A DNA stretch of 39,276 bases from Novosphingobium sp. (GTDB lineage: Bacteria > Pseudomonadota > Alphaproteobacteria > Sphingomonadales > Sphingomonadaceae). The notes under the pieces are model-generated. The model had not been told where the DNA came from and did no database searches. It saw only the letters and a list, made by a program, of their open reading frames with translations. Every line of letters starts with the position of its first letter. Within the stretch, counting starts at the first letter, position 1. The stretch covers positions 1 to 39,276 of the forward strand of contig JAQVEQ010000001.1 of the NCBI GenBank assembly GCA_028697875.1, read 5' to 3'. Both the position numbers and the translations under genes were made by a program. Shown here piece by piece: positions 25,324 through 33,127 of the stretch.

Positions 25324-26703
25324 ATGGGCGGCCTGCGCAGCGATCTTGCGGAACTGCTCGGTGACGGGGCGCTGGTCCCGGCGGACGAGCAGGAACGGTA
25401 CGAGCGCGGTTACCGCTATGGCAGTGGCAGGGCCGCCGCCGTCGTGCGCCCGGCCGATACCGAAGGCGTGCGGACGGTCATGCGCCTGTGCCGCGCGCGC
25501 GGGGTGCGGATCGTCCCGCAGGGCGCGCATACCGGGCTGACCGGCGCCGCCACCCCGGACGCGAGCGGGACACAGGTCGTTCTCAGCCTCGAACGGCTGC
25601 GCGCGATCTGGGTCGATCCGCTCAACCGCACGGCGACCTGCGGGGCGGGCACGCTGCTCAGCGCTCTCAATGCCGAGGCGGAAAAGCATGGCCTTCACTT
25701 GCCGATCGACCTCGGGGCCGACCCTTCGCTCGGCGGGATGGTCGCGACCAACACCGGCGGATCGCGCCTGTTGCGCTATGGCGGGATGCGCGAACAGGTC
25801 ATCGGGCTGGAAGCCGTATTCGCGGACGAGGACCTGACCGTCGCCAGCGATTGCCAAGGCCTCAGGAAAGACAATGTCGGGCTCGATCTCAAGCAGTTGC
25901 TGGTCGGCACCGGCGGACGCTTCGGCGTGGTGACCGGGGTGCAGGTCGCCCTGCATCCGGTCATCCGCCAGAGCCACACCGCGCTGGCCGTGCCTGCCCG
26001 GCTGGCCGACGTGCCGCGGATCGTCGGCGCGCTGGAAGCGCAGCTCGACACGTTCCTGCTCGCCTGCGAAGGCATGTCGCAAGCGGCGATGAAGGCCGCG
26101 TTCGATACGCATCCGGTCTTGCGCCAGCCCTTTGCCGACTTGCCCGATTATGCCCTGCTGGTGGAAGTGGGGGCGGCCTCCGTGGGGCAGGACCTCGACC
26201 TTGCGGCGGCGCTCGAACAGGCGCTTGTGTCCTGCATGGAAGGCGACGAGCCGTGGCTTGCCGATGCTCTGGTCGGGCGGGGCGAGAATTTCTGGGCGGT
26301 GCGCCATGCGATCAGCGACGGGCTCAAGGCGCTCGGCCGGGTAATCGGGCTCGACATTTCGGTCCGGCGGGATCGCCTGCCGGAGCTGCGTGACCGGCTG
26401 GCCGGACTTGTCCATACCGCCGCGCCGGGCCTGCTGGTATGCGATTTCGGCCATGTCGCCGATGGGGGAATGCACTTCAATCTCGTCGTTCCGCCGGCGT
26501 TCGATTTCGCGCCCGAAGCCGAAGCGGCCTTGCGCGAGGCGGTGCTGGATGTGGTGGTGCGCGAATTCGGCGGCAGCTTCAGCGCCGAACACGGAATCGG
26601 CCCGGCCAACAAGGCACAATACGAACGCTATCGCCAGGCGGGCGAGCGCAGGCTGATCGAGGGGATCAAGGCACTGGTTGACCCGGCGGGGGTGCTGCCG
26701 TGA
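25324..26703 (+). CDS. FAD-binding 2-hydroxyacid oxidase/dehydrogenase (GlcD/D-2-hydroxyglutarate dehydrogenase type)
   Basis: A 459-residue flavoprotein of the vanillyl-alcohol-oxidase fold. The FAD (PCMH) domain covers residues about 35-215, with RIVPQGAHTGLTGAA, GADPSLGGMVATNTGGSRLLRYG and GTGGRFGVVTGV. The C-terminal domain has GLDISVRRDRLPEL, FGHVADGGMHFN and GGSFSAEHGIGPANK, the last close to the metal/substrate site of D-lactate, glycolate and D-2-hydroxyglutarate dehydrogenases. Members oxidise D-2-hydroxyacids and pass electrons to quinone, cytochrome or an electron-transfer flavoprotein. The start ATG at 25324 is 9 bases after the previous stop; its ribosome site is weak, consistent with coupling. 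An FMN-type oxidase follows 37 bases later. Confidence 0.88.
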   Translation: MGGLRSDLAELLGDGALVPADEQERYERGYRYGSGRAAAVVRPADTEGVRTVMRLCRARGVRIVPQGAHTGLTGAATPDASGTQVVLSLERLRAIWVDPLNRTATCGAGTLLSALNAEAEKHGLHLPIDLGADPSLGGMVATNTGGSRLLRYGGMREQVIGLEAVFADEDLTVASDCQGLRKDNVGLDLKQLLVGTGGRFGVVTGVQVALHPVIRQSHTALAVPARLADVPRIVGALEAQLDTFLLACEGMSQAAMKAAFDTHPVLRQPFADLPDYALLVEVGAASVGQDLDLAAALEQALVSCMEGDEPWLADALVGRGENFWAVRHAISDGLKALGRVIGLDISVRRDRLPELRDRLAGLVHTAAPGLLVCDFGHVADGGMHFNLVVPPAFDFAPEAEAALREAVLDVVVREFGGSFSAEHGIGPANKAQYERYRQAGERRLIEGIKALVDPAGVLP

Positions 26704-26740
26704 TACGGTGGCCCGGCAAGGGTATGCGGGAGGGGCGTAG

Positions 26741-27970
26741 ATGAGCAATGACGAAACACAGCCGTCCGGCCGCAAGAGCCTCGCGCTTCATGGCTATGCC
26801 TCGGCCGATGCCGGCGGCCGCAGCGGTGCGCTGAGCCTCAACGATTACGAGGAACTGGCGCGCAGGCACTTGCCGCGCCCGCTGTTCGGCTATCTGTCCG
26901 GCGCGGCGGAGGAAAACTGGTCGCTGGACGAAAATCGCCTGGCGCTCTCCCGCATCGGGCTTGTCCCGCGCGTGCTGGTCGATACCGGGGCGCGGACGAC
27001 CGCGACCAGCCTGCTCGGCAGGCAATGGGATCTGCCGATCGGCATTGCGCCGATGGGGCTGGCGGCATTGATGGCCTATCGCGGGGACGTGGCCCTGGCA
27101 CGCGCGGCGGCGGCGGAAAACATCCCGATGATCCTCAGCGGATCGTCGCTCACGTCGCTGGAGGAAGTGGCGCAGGCCGCGCCGGGATCGTGGTTCCAGG
27201 CCTACCTGCCCGCCGAACACGACTGGATCGACCCGATGCTCGACCGGGTGGAACGGGCCGGATACGAAGTGCTGGTCCTCACGCTCGACGTGCCGGTCCA
27301 TGCCAACCGGGAAAACCTCGTCCGGGTCGGTTTCACCACGCCGCTTCGCCCTTCGCTGCGGCTCGCGTGGGACGGTCTCGCGCGGCCGCGCTGGCTGGCG
27401 GGCACGTTCGCCCGCACCCTGATGCGGCGGGGAATGCTCCATTTCGAGAATTCCAGCGCCGAACGCGGCATGCCGATCATCGCACGCGACGCCGCACGCC
27501 AGTTCGGGCAGCGCGACCGGGTGAACTGGGAAACGCTGGCCCATATCCGCCGCCGCTGGAAAGGCCGTTTCCTGGTCAAGGGCGTGCTCCACCCCGACGA
27601 TGCGCGCATGGCGAGGGAACACGGCGTCGACGGGGTGATCGTGTCCAACCATGGCGGGCGTCAGCTCGACGGGGCGATTGCCCCGATCGATGCGTTGCCG
27701 GGAATCGTCGATGCCGTGGGCGCCGGCCTGCCGGTGATGATCGACAGCGGGTTCCGCCGGGGCGGCGATGTGCTGAAAGCGCTCGCGCTCGGTGCGCGCA
27801 TGGTCTTCGTCGGCCGCCCGATGCTCTATGCGGCGGCGGTCGGCGGCGAGGACGAAGTGCGCCATGCGATCGGCATGATGCACACGGAAATCGACCGCAA
27901 CATGGCGCTGATGGGCGTCACGCGCCCCGATGAGTTGACGCGCGGCCATGTCCGGGCAGTCCGTGGCTGA
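26741..27970 (+). CDS. FMN-dependent alpha-hydroxyacid oxidizing protein (LldD/MdlB family)
   Basis: A 409-residue TIM-barrel flavoprotein that oxidises L- (S-) 2-hydroxyacids. It starts with an atypical Ser/Gly-rich stretch of about 25 residues. YEELARRHLPRPLFGYLSGAAE is the family opening, PIGIAPMGLAAL and SSLTSLEEVA line the FMN site, WFQAYL carries a catalytic-side Tyr, and VSNHGGRQLDG contains the active-site His and Arg. FVGRPMLYA closes the barrel. The loop LDVPVHANRENLVR recalls mandelate and membrane lactate dehydrogenases more than soluble glycolate oxidase. It follows the D-type oxidase in the same direction, and the two have opposite expected stereochemistry. The TetR regulator gene overlaps its end by 23 bases. 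Confidence 0.9.
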   Translation: MSNDETQPSGRKSLALHGYASADAGGRSGALSLNDYEELARRHLPRPLFGYLSGAAEENWSLDENRLALSRIGLVPRVLVDTGARTTATSLLGRQWDLPIGIAPMGLAALMAYRGDVALARAAAAENIPMILSGSSLTSLEEVAQAAPGSWFQAYLPAEHDWIDPMLDRVERAGYEVLVLTLDVPVHANRENLVRVGFTTPLRPSLRLAWDGLARPRWLAGTFARTLMRRGMLHFENSSAERGMPIIARDAARQFGQRDRVNWETLAHIRRRWKGRFLVKGVLHPDDARMAREHGVDGVIVSNHGGRQLDGAIAPIDALPGIVDAVGAGLPVMIDSGFRRGGDVLKALALGARMVFVGRPMLYAAAVGGEDEVRHAIGMMHTEIDRNMALMGVTRPDELTRGHVRAVRG

Positions 27971-28697
27971 GGCGGACACCCGCAAGGAAGGCTGCCCGGC
28001 ACGGCGCGGACGCCCGCGCCGCCTGCGGCTCGACCAGATCCTCGAGGCGGCGCTCAAGGTCGGGTTGCAGGATCTGACGATGGAAGCGGTCGCGCGCGAG
28101 CTCGGCGTCGCCAAGGCGGTGCTCTACAACTACGTCGGCAATCGCGAGGAACTGGTCCAGCTCGCTTCCGCGCGGCTCACGCGGCAGCGCTTTTCGCCAG
28201 AGGATAGGGGACAGCCGTGGACGGTCTATGTGCTCGAACATTGCCGGGCGATGTTCGATGCGCTGACGGGCGACGGGCAACTGCTCGAATCGTGGATGGA
28301 AGGCGGCTATGCGCCCCGGGTCGAAGTCGATGCGACCGAGACATGGCTGGGAGCGATGACGAAGCGCGGTTTTTCCGGGCCCGAGGCGCTGCAACTGCTC
28401 AACGCCGTGGCAATCCTGACAGTGGGTGCGGCCGCGCATTACAAGCACGACCAGGCGCTGAAACGCGCTGGCACCCCGCGGCAGGAAAGCGCGAAGGCGG
28501 CCATTGCCGCGCGCCCCGCCGCCCATGCGACGCTGCTGCGCCAGTTCGTCGACGTCTTCGCACGCGAGCCGACCGAGGGGAACTGGGAATATTCGCTCTA
28601 CCTCCTGCTGCGCGGCGTCGCCGCCGCCCGCGAGGTGCTGGCCGATCCCGCCGCCGGCGCGGATTTCGAAGCCCTGTCGCAGCAGGGTGAATCTTGA
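27948..28697 (+). CDS. TetR/AcrR-family transcriptional regulator
   Basis: A 249-residue regulator. Residues about 24-70 form the DNA-binding domain: RLRLDQILEAALKVG, DLTMEAVARELGVAKAVLYNYVGNREELVQ, where AVARELGVAKAVLYNYV is the helix-turn-helix. It is preceded by a basic arm (RRGRPRRLR) that probably touches the minor groove. The rest is helical and should bind a small ligand. The ATG overlaps the previous gene by 23 bases, so it is the last gene of the rightward set and may be autoregulated with it. A palindrome inside a promoter 140 bases downstream, before the carboxylic acid reductase gene, is a reasonable operator candidate. The ligand is not known. Confidence 0.9.
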   Translation: MSGQSVAEADTRKEGCPARRGRPRRLRLDQILEAALKVGLQDLTMEAVARELGVAKAVLYNYVGNREELVQLASARLTRQRFSPEDRGQPWTVYVLEHCRAMFDALTGDGQLLESWMEGGYAPRVEVDATETWLGAMTKRGFSGPEALQLLNAVAILTVGAAAHYKHDQALKRAGTPRQESAKAAIAARPAAHATLLRQFVDVFAREPTEGNWEYSLYLLLRGVAAAREVLADPAAGADFEALSQQGES

Positions 28698-28829
28698 GGC
28701 AGGACAGGCTGCCCGTTACGTTGTTTCGATGCTGGGGGAGGTGGTCAGTGGTCTGAGCCCGAAGTTTCTAACATCTACGAGTAGAGCCTTGGGCGGTTTT
28801 GGTGCCCGTCATTGGGCGTGATGGCAACA

Positions 28830-28859
28830 TTGACTTGATTACAACTTGTGTTGTAATAA
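28830..28859 (+). promoter_or_regulatory. Likely promoter for the carboxylic acid reductase gene
   Basis: A TTGACT at 28830-28835 is a good -35 element. TGTAAT (28852-28857, 16-base spacer) or TAATAA (28854-28859, 18-base spacer) serves as -10. The start codon of the reductase is about 170 bases downstream. The spacer and -10 are covered by the palindrome at 28838-28857. Confidence 0.55.
28838..28857. promoter_or_regulatory. Operator-like palindrome, probably for the TetR-family protein
   Basis: ATTACAAC and GTTGTAAT form a perfect 8-bp inverted repeat around TTGT. It lies between the -35 and -10 elements, where a bound repressor would block RNA polymerase. The size fits a TetR-family dimer site, and a TetR gene ends 140 bases upstream. 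The pairing is inference. Confidence 0.6.
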
Positions 28860-28899
28860 ACAAGCGCTGCCGTTCATGGATCCAGAGTCTGGGGAGGGA

Positions 28900-28950
28900 A
28901 TGATGGCGAATACGGCGATCATCCGCCATCTCGCCGCATTGGCTCATTGA
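28900..28950 (+). CDS. Possible 16-residue leader peptide or truncated gene start
   Basis: ATGATG at 28900, preceded by a very strong purine-rich ribosome site (gggaggga), opens a frame of 16 residues (MMANTAIIRHLAALAH) ending in TGA. It sits in the likely transcribed leader of the reductase gene. It could be a leader peptide, the stump of a deleted gene, or chance. No run of one amino acid suggests classic attenuation. Confidence 0.25.
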   Translation: MMANTAIIRHLAALAH

Positions 28951-29031
28951 TCAAACACCAAGCCCCATCAGGCCGGCAAGACACGCCAATAATCAAAGGC
29001 GGGGCACAATCATGGAAGAGGATATACCGGC

Positions 29032-32000
29032 ATGAAGCACGGCGCGGAGGCAGAGGCTGCCAGCACACAGCCGCAATATGGCGTTTCCATGAGCACCCTG
29101 CCGGAACTGGTGGGCACATTGTTCGCCGAACTGTCGGCCAATGATTCCGAGTTCAAGGCCGCAGCCCCCGATCCCGCAATCAACGAGGCCAAGTGCCGGC
29201 CGGGCCTTGGCCTCGCCGAAATCGTGGCCATCTGCATGGAAAGCTATGCTGCCCGCACCGCCTTGGCCGAACGCGAGCGGCGCCTCGTAACCGATCCTGC
29301 AACCGGCAGGACCACCAGGGAAATGCTCCGCACTTTCGCGGCCACCACATATGGCGGACTGTGGGAGCGCGCCAAGGCCCTCGCCGCCGCATGGCAAGGC
29401 CTACCGGGCCGCGAGCTTCAGGCCGACGACCGCCTGTGCATCATCGGCCACGGCAGTATCGACTTCGCGACCGTCGATCTTGCCGCAATCCACAATGGCA
29501 CGGCTGTCGTGCCCTTGCAGGTCAACGCCGCGCTCACCCAGTTGCAGGCGATCTTCGACGAAGTCGAACCCGCCTGGATTGCGACCAGCCTCGCCAATCT
29601 CGAGACTGCCGTCGATCTCGTCCTGGGCGGCCACAAGCCCAAGGGCCTGCTTGTGTTCGACTACTGTGCGCACGCCGATGACGAACGCGAACGTTACGAA
29701 GCCGCAGCGGCCAGGCTTGCGGCTAATGGCTGCGCGGACCTGCTGACCACGCTCGACGCTGAAGTGGAATGCGGGCGAAGCCTGCCTCCCGCACCGTTGT
29801 TTACTGCGCCCGGAACCGGACAGCGGATGTGCACGATCTACTACACCTCGGGCAGCACAGGCCTGCCGAAGGGGGCGATGATCCCGGAATCCATGCTGAC
29901 TCCGATGTGGTGCGTCGCCCATGCCATGCCGATGATTACGGTGCTTTACATGCCGCTCAACCACACCTCTGGACGCGCTGGCCTTCACGCGACCCTCGGC
30001 TCTGGCGGGACCGCGTATTTCACGGGCAAGAGCGACCTTTCCGAACTGTTCGACGACCTCAAACAGGTTCGCCCCACCAGCTTCAGCCTCGTGCCACGCA
30101 TCTGCGAACTGATCTACCAGCACTACAAGGTCGAGTTCGAAAAGCGCCGTACCGGTACCGGCGGCGAAGAGGCGCTGAGCCAGAAACTGATGGAGGAAAT
30201 CCGCACCGGCCTGCTCGGCGGACGGCTGCTGTCGTGCAATTTCGCTTCGGCCCCGCTCGCACCCGATCTGCGCCGCTTCATCGAAGCGTGCCTCGGTTTC
30301 CCGCTGATGGACAGCTACGGCGCGACCGAAATCTCCGGCGCGATCCGCAACACACGGATCATGCGGCCGCCGATCATCGACTACAAGCTCGACGACGTGC
30401 CGGAGCTTGGTTACTTCAAGACGGACAAGCCCCACCCGCGAGGCGAACTGCTGCTCAAGACCGGCAGCATCATGCTCGGTTACTACAAGCGGCCGGACGT
30501 AACCGCCAAGGTCTTCGACGAAGAAGGCTACTACAAGACCGGCGACATCATGGCCGAGATCGGGCCGGACCAGCTCATCTATGTCGACCGCCGCAACAAT
30601 GTCCTGAAACTGGCACAGGGCGAATTCGTCGCCGTCGCCCGGCTGGAAGCGGTCTTCACCAACGGCCACCCGCTGCTGAGCCAGGTCTATCTCTACGGCA
30701 CCAGCGAACGCGCCTTTCTCGTCGGCGTGGTCGTTCCCAACCGCGACGCGCTGAAGGAAATGGGCGTGCCCGACGACGAGGCCGCGATCAAGGCTGCGCT
30801 ACGCAAGGCGATCGACGAGGTCGCCGCGGCCGAACAGCTCCATTCCTACGAAGTCCCGCGCGATTTCCTGGTCGAGCACGAACCGTTCAGCACCGAAAAC
30901 GGGCTTCTCGCCGGGATCGGCAAGTACCAGCGCCCGAAGTTCAAGGAACGCTACGGTGCATCGATGGAAGCGCTCTATGCCGGGATCGATGCCGAACGCG
31001 ACCGCGAACTTGAATCGCTGAAACAGGAAGCGGCAGGCCTGCCGGTGTTGGAAGTCGTCTGCCGCGCAGTGGCGGCGACGCTTGGTTTTGAAACCGATGA
31101 CGTGGCGGCCGACCGCACGTTCGGCGACCTTGGCGGGGATTCGCTTTCCGCCCTGTCGCTCTCGCTGCTGCTCGAAGAAATGTTTTCAACCGAGGTGCCA
31201 GTTTCGCTCATCAACGGTCCGACCGGCACATTGGCCTCGCTCGCCGCCCATGTCGAACAGGCACGCGACGGCGGCTCGGCCCGTCCAACCTTCGCCACGG
31301 TCCACCCCGGCGGCGCCGAGGATATCCGCGCCGGCGACCTCACGCTCGACAAGTTCCTCGATGCGCAAACACTGGCCGATGCCGCCCACGCGCTGCCCCC
31401 GGCGCGGGATGTGCGCACCGTGCTGGTGACCGGCGCCAACGGCTTCCTTGGCCGCTTCCTGTGCCTAGCATGGCTCGAGCGCATGGCCGAGGTGGACGGC
31501 AAGGTCGTCTGCGTTGCGCGCGGGCGGGACGATGCCGCGGCACGGGCTCGCATCGCCGAAGTGTTCGACAGTGGCGATGCCGGTCTCAAACGCCACTTCG
31601 ACACGCTTGCCGCCGGGCATCTCGAAGTACTCGCAGGCGACCTGGCGGAACCGTCGATGGGGCTCGCTCCCAGCGATTGGGAGCGGTTGGCGCAGGAGGT
31701 GGACCTGATCGTCCACCCCGCCGCCTTCGTGAACCACGTGCTGCCCTATGCCCAGCTGTTCGGGCCGAACGTGGTCGGCACGGCGGAGATCGTCCGGCTG
31801 GCGGTGACGCACCGGCTGAAACCGGTGACCAATATCTCGACCATGGCCGCAGCTTACGGCGCCAACGGCGTGATCGGCGAGGATGCCGATATTCGCCAGG
31901 CGATCCCGACCCAGGCGCAGGACGAACAGCGCTATGCCGCCGGCTACGCGATCAGCAAGTGGGCGGGTGAAGTCCTGTTACACGAGGCGAACGAGCAGTT

Positions 32001-32583
32001 CGGCCTGCCGGTCGCGACCTTCCGCTCGGACATGATCCTCGCTCACAGCAGCTATCGCGGACAAATGAACCTGCCCGACATGTTCACCCGCTGGTTGCTG
32101 AGCATCGTGGTGACGGGGCTCGCGCCCAGGTCGTTCTATGCCGGCGAGGGCAATCCGCACTATTCGGGCCTGCCGGTGGACTTCCTTGCCGAGGCCGTGG
32201 CCACACTTGGCGGGCAGGTGCGTGAAGGCTACCACACCTTCCACATGCTCAACCCGCACGACGACGGGATATCGCTGGACAGTTTCGTCGACTGGCTCAT
32301 CGAAGCGGGCGAACCGATCCGGCGGATCGACGACTACGACGATTGGCTGGACCGCTTCAGCACCGCCCTGCGCGCCCTGCCCGAGAACCAGCGCCAGCAC
32401 ACCTCGCTGCCATTGATCCACCAGTTCGCCCGGCCGATGCCTGCCGCGCTATCGACATACTTCGACGCTTCGCGCTTCGAGGCAGCAGTCGGGGCAGCGG
32501 ACACGCTGGACGGCATCCCGCATCTGACGCCCGGCTACATCGCCAAGTGCATCACCGATGTAAGAAATGCCGGGCTGGCCTAG
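29032..32583 (+). CDS. car: Carboxylic acid reductase (adenylation-thiolation-reductase)
   Basis: An 1183-residue enzyme that reduces carboxylic acids to aldehydes with ATP and NADPH. The adenylation domain (about 1-660) has TSGSTGLPKGAM at 272-283, DSYGATEISG, YYKTGDIM, and the CAR-specific VDRRNNVLKLAQGEFV and GIGKYQRPKFKERYG. The carrier domain has LGGDSLSALSLS with the phosphopantetheine serine at 704. The reductase domain begins VLVTGANGFLGR (TGANGFLG at 800-807) and has Tyr972 and Lys976 in YAISKWAGE. All three sites look intact. The length matches actinobacterial CARs. ATG at 29032 has an agagga ribosome site; the ATG at 29089 has none. A phosphopantetheinyl transferase is required but is not in the window. 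The substrate is unknown; aromatic and fatty acids are typical. Confidence 0.93.
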   Translation: MKHGAEAEAASTQPQYGVSMSTLPELVGTLFAELSANDSEFKAAAPDPAINEAKCRPGLGLAEIVAICMESYAARTALAERERRLVTDPATGRTTREMLRTFAATTYGGLWERAKALAAAWQGLPGRELQADDRLCIIGHGSIDFATVDLAAIHNGTAVVPLQVNAALTQLQAIFDEVEPAWIATSLANLETAVDLVLGGHKPKGLLVFDYCAHADDERERYEAAAARLAANGCADLLTTLDAEVECGRSLPPAPLFTAPGTGQRMCTIYYTSGSTGLPKGAMIPESMLTPMWCVAHAMPMITVLYMPLNHTSGRAGLHATLGSGGTAYFTGKSDLSELFDDLKQVRPTSFSLVPRICELIYQHYKVEFEKRRTGTGGEEALSQKLMEEIRTGLLGGRLLSCNFASAPLAPDLRRFIEACLGFPLMDSYGATEISGAIRNTRIMRPPIIDYKLDDVPELGYFKTDKPHPRGELLLKTGSIMLGYYKRPDVTAKVFDEEGYYKTGDIMAEIGPDQLIYVDRRNNVLKLAQGEFVAVARLEAVFTNGHPLLSQVYLYGTSERAFLVGVVVPNRDALKEMGVPDDEAAIKAALRKAIDEVAAAEQLHSYEVPRDFLVEHEPFSTENGLLAGIGKYQRPKFKERYGASMEALYAGIDAERDRELESLKQEAAGLPVLEVVCRAVAATLGFETDDVAADRTFGDLGGDSLSALSLSLLLEEMFSTEVPVSLINGPTGTLASLAAHVEQARDGGSARPTFATVHPGGAEDIRAGDLTLDKFLDAQTLADAAHALPPARDVRTVLVTGANGFLGRFLCLAWLERMAEVDGKVVCVARGRDDAAARARIAEVFDSGDAGLKRHFDTLAAGHLEVLAGDLAEPSMGLAPSDWERLAQEVDLIVHPAAFVNHVLPYAQLFGPNVVGTAEIVRLAVTHRLKPVTNISTMAAAYGANGVIGEDADIRQAIPTQAQDEQRYAAGYAISKWAGEVLLHEANEQFGLPVATFRSDMILAHSSYRGQMNLPDMFTRWLLSIVVTGLAPRSFYAGEGNPHYSGLPVDFLAEAVATLGGQVREGYHTFHMLNPHDDGISLDSFVDWLIEAGEPIRRIDDYDDWLDRFSTALRALPENQRQHTSLPLIHQFARPMPAALSTYFDASRFEAAVGAADTLDGIPHLTPGYIAKCITDVRNAGLA

Positions 32584-32597
32584 ACTGCGCCAGCCCG
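32571..32597 (+). terminator. Hairpin at the end of the carboxylic acid reductase gene
   Basis: CGGGCTGGC at 32571-32579 pairs perfectly with GCCAGCCCG at 32589-32597 around a 9-base loop that contains most of the stop codon. There is no T tract after it, so it may be a weak or Rho-assisted terminator, or may protect the mRNA end. Confidence 0.35.
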
Positions 32598-32819
32598 CCA
32601 TGCCTGCACTCCGCCGAGGAATATGCCGACCGCGCGAGCGACATGGCGTTCGGTTTCCGAAGCCGCCGGCATCGCCTTGCGGTAGGAAACATTTAACTGC
32701 GCCGGGAGCGACGGTTGAGCGCGGCTCCCGCAGGTGCTGTCAGAAGGATGGCCGACCCAAGGCGGAGCTGCTGGCCGAGATGGATGAACGCAGCCAAAAA
32801 CCCCTACCGCTATTTTCGT
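32598..32819 (+). other. Non-coding stretch after the reductase gene
   Basis: With the hairpin before it and the DUF3489 remnant after it, this belongs to a 382-base gap without an intact gene. It shows one more inverted repeat, CGGGAGC (32703-32709) with GCTCCCG (32724-32730). Short open frames exist but none looks like a real protein. Confidence 0.4.
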
Positions 32820-32936
32820 TCACACTCGGTCCGTGGCACCATGGCAGACGCACTCAAAAAACGAGGCTTGGCGATCACCTCGCAGAAGATCGATAGTATG
32901 CGCCGCTACCATGCGAGCATGCCCGCATGCAGGTAG
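32820..32936 (+). pseudogene. Remnant of a DUF3489-family gene (C-terminal end only)
   Basis: The frame reads SHSVRGTMADALKKRGLAITS followed by QKIDSMRRYH and a stop at 32936. This strongly recalls the C-terminus of DUF3489 proteins (HTVRG...AGALKKRLGL...ITSEK...RVYR), which form a small winged-helix-like domain. The residue before GLAITS is one short compared with the usual LGL, and the rest of the domain (the ATGW part and upstream) cannot be found in any frame. It therefore looks like a decayed fragment. DUF3489 genes are frequent near mobile DNA; here the fragment lies 30 bases from the 3' end of tRNA-Phe. Confidence 0.55.
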
Positions 32937-32965
32937 GCAATTGCGAACTCTGGCGAACAGGGAAA

Positions 32966-33041
32966 TGGTGCCCAGGGGCGGAATCGAACCACCGACACTG
33001 CGATTTTCAGTCGCATGCTCTACCAACTGAGCTACCTGGGC
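32966..33041 (-). tRNA. tRNA-Phe (anticodon GAA)
   Basis: On the minus strand the 76 bases fold as a complete tRNA. The 7-bp acceptor stem is GCCCAGG/CCTGGGC. The D arm contains GCTCAGTTGGTAGAGC. The anticodon stem is TGCGA/TCGCA around CTGAAAA, giving anticodon GAA. The T arm is GGTGG-TTCGATT-CCGCC. The discriminator is A, and CCA is encoded. Its 5' side follows yacG by 86 bases in the same direction, so it may be cut from the same transcript. Its 3' end faces the accessory side, where a DUF3489 remnant lies. Confidence 0.97.
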
Positions 33042-33127
33042 ATTCGCTTCGGCAAGGACCCTGTGCGGACCCGCGAGCGGTTGGAAGCGCGCCTATGGCG
33101 TGACGCGCGCGGCTTGGCAAGGGGGAA

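Larger units (their letters stand above)
28698..29031 (+). other. Intergenic region between the TetR gene and the carboxylic acid reductase gene
   Basis: This 334-base stretch is visibly richer in A and T than its neighbours, especially around 28740-28870 and 28945-29030. It holds the promoter and palindrome described separately, a 16-codon open frame with a strong ribosome site, and no full gene. A short GCCC/GGGC inverted repeat near 28804-28816 might end the TetR transcript, but there is no T tract. Confidence 0.5.

Noticed and set aside
24316..26775. 819-codon minus-strand frame opposite the hydroxyacid enzymes
   Set aside because: Both genes on the plus strand show full catalytic motifs. 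The minus frame has none.
20029..28697. Sulfoglycolysis gene cluster
   Set aside because: The YihU-like and GabD-like pair is suggestive, but there is no sulfosugar importer, sulfoquinovosidase, kinase or aldolase, and the YihU NNYMS segment is changed.
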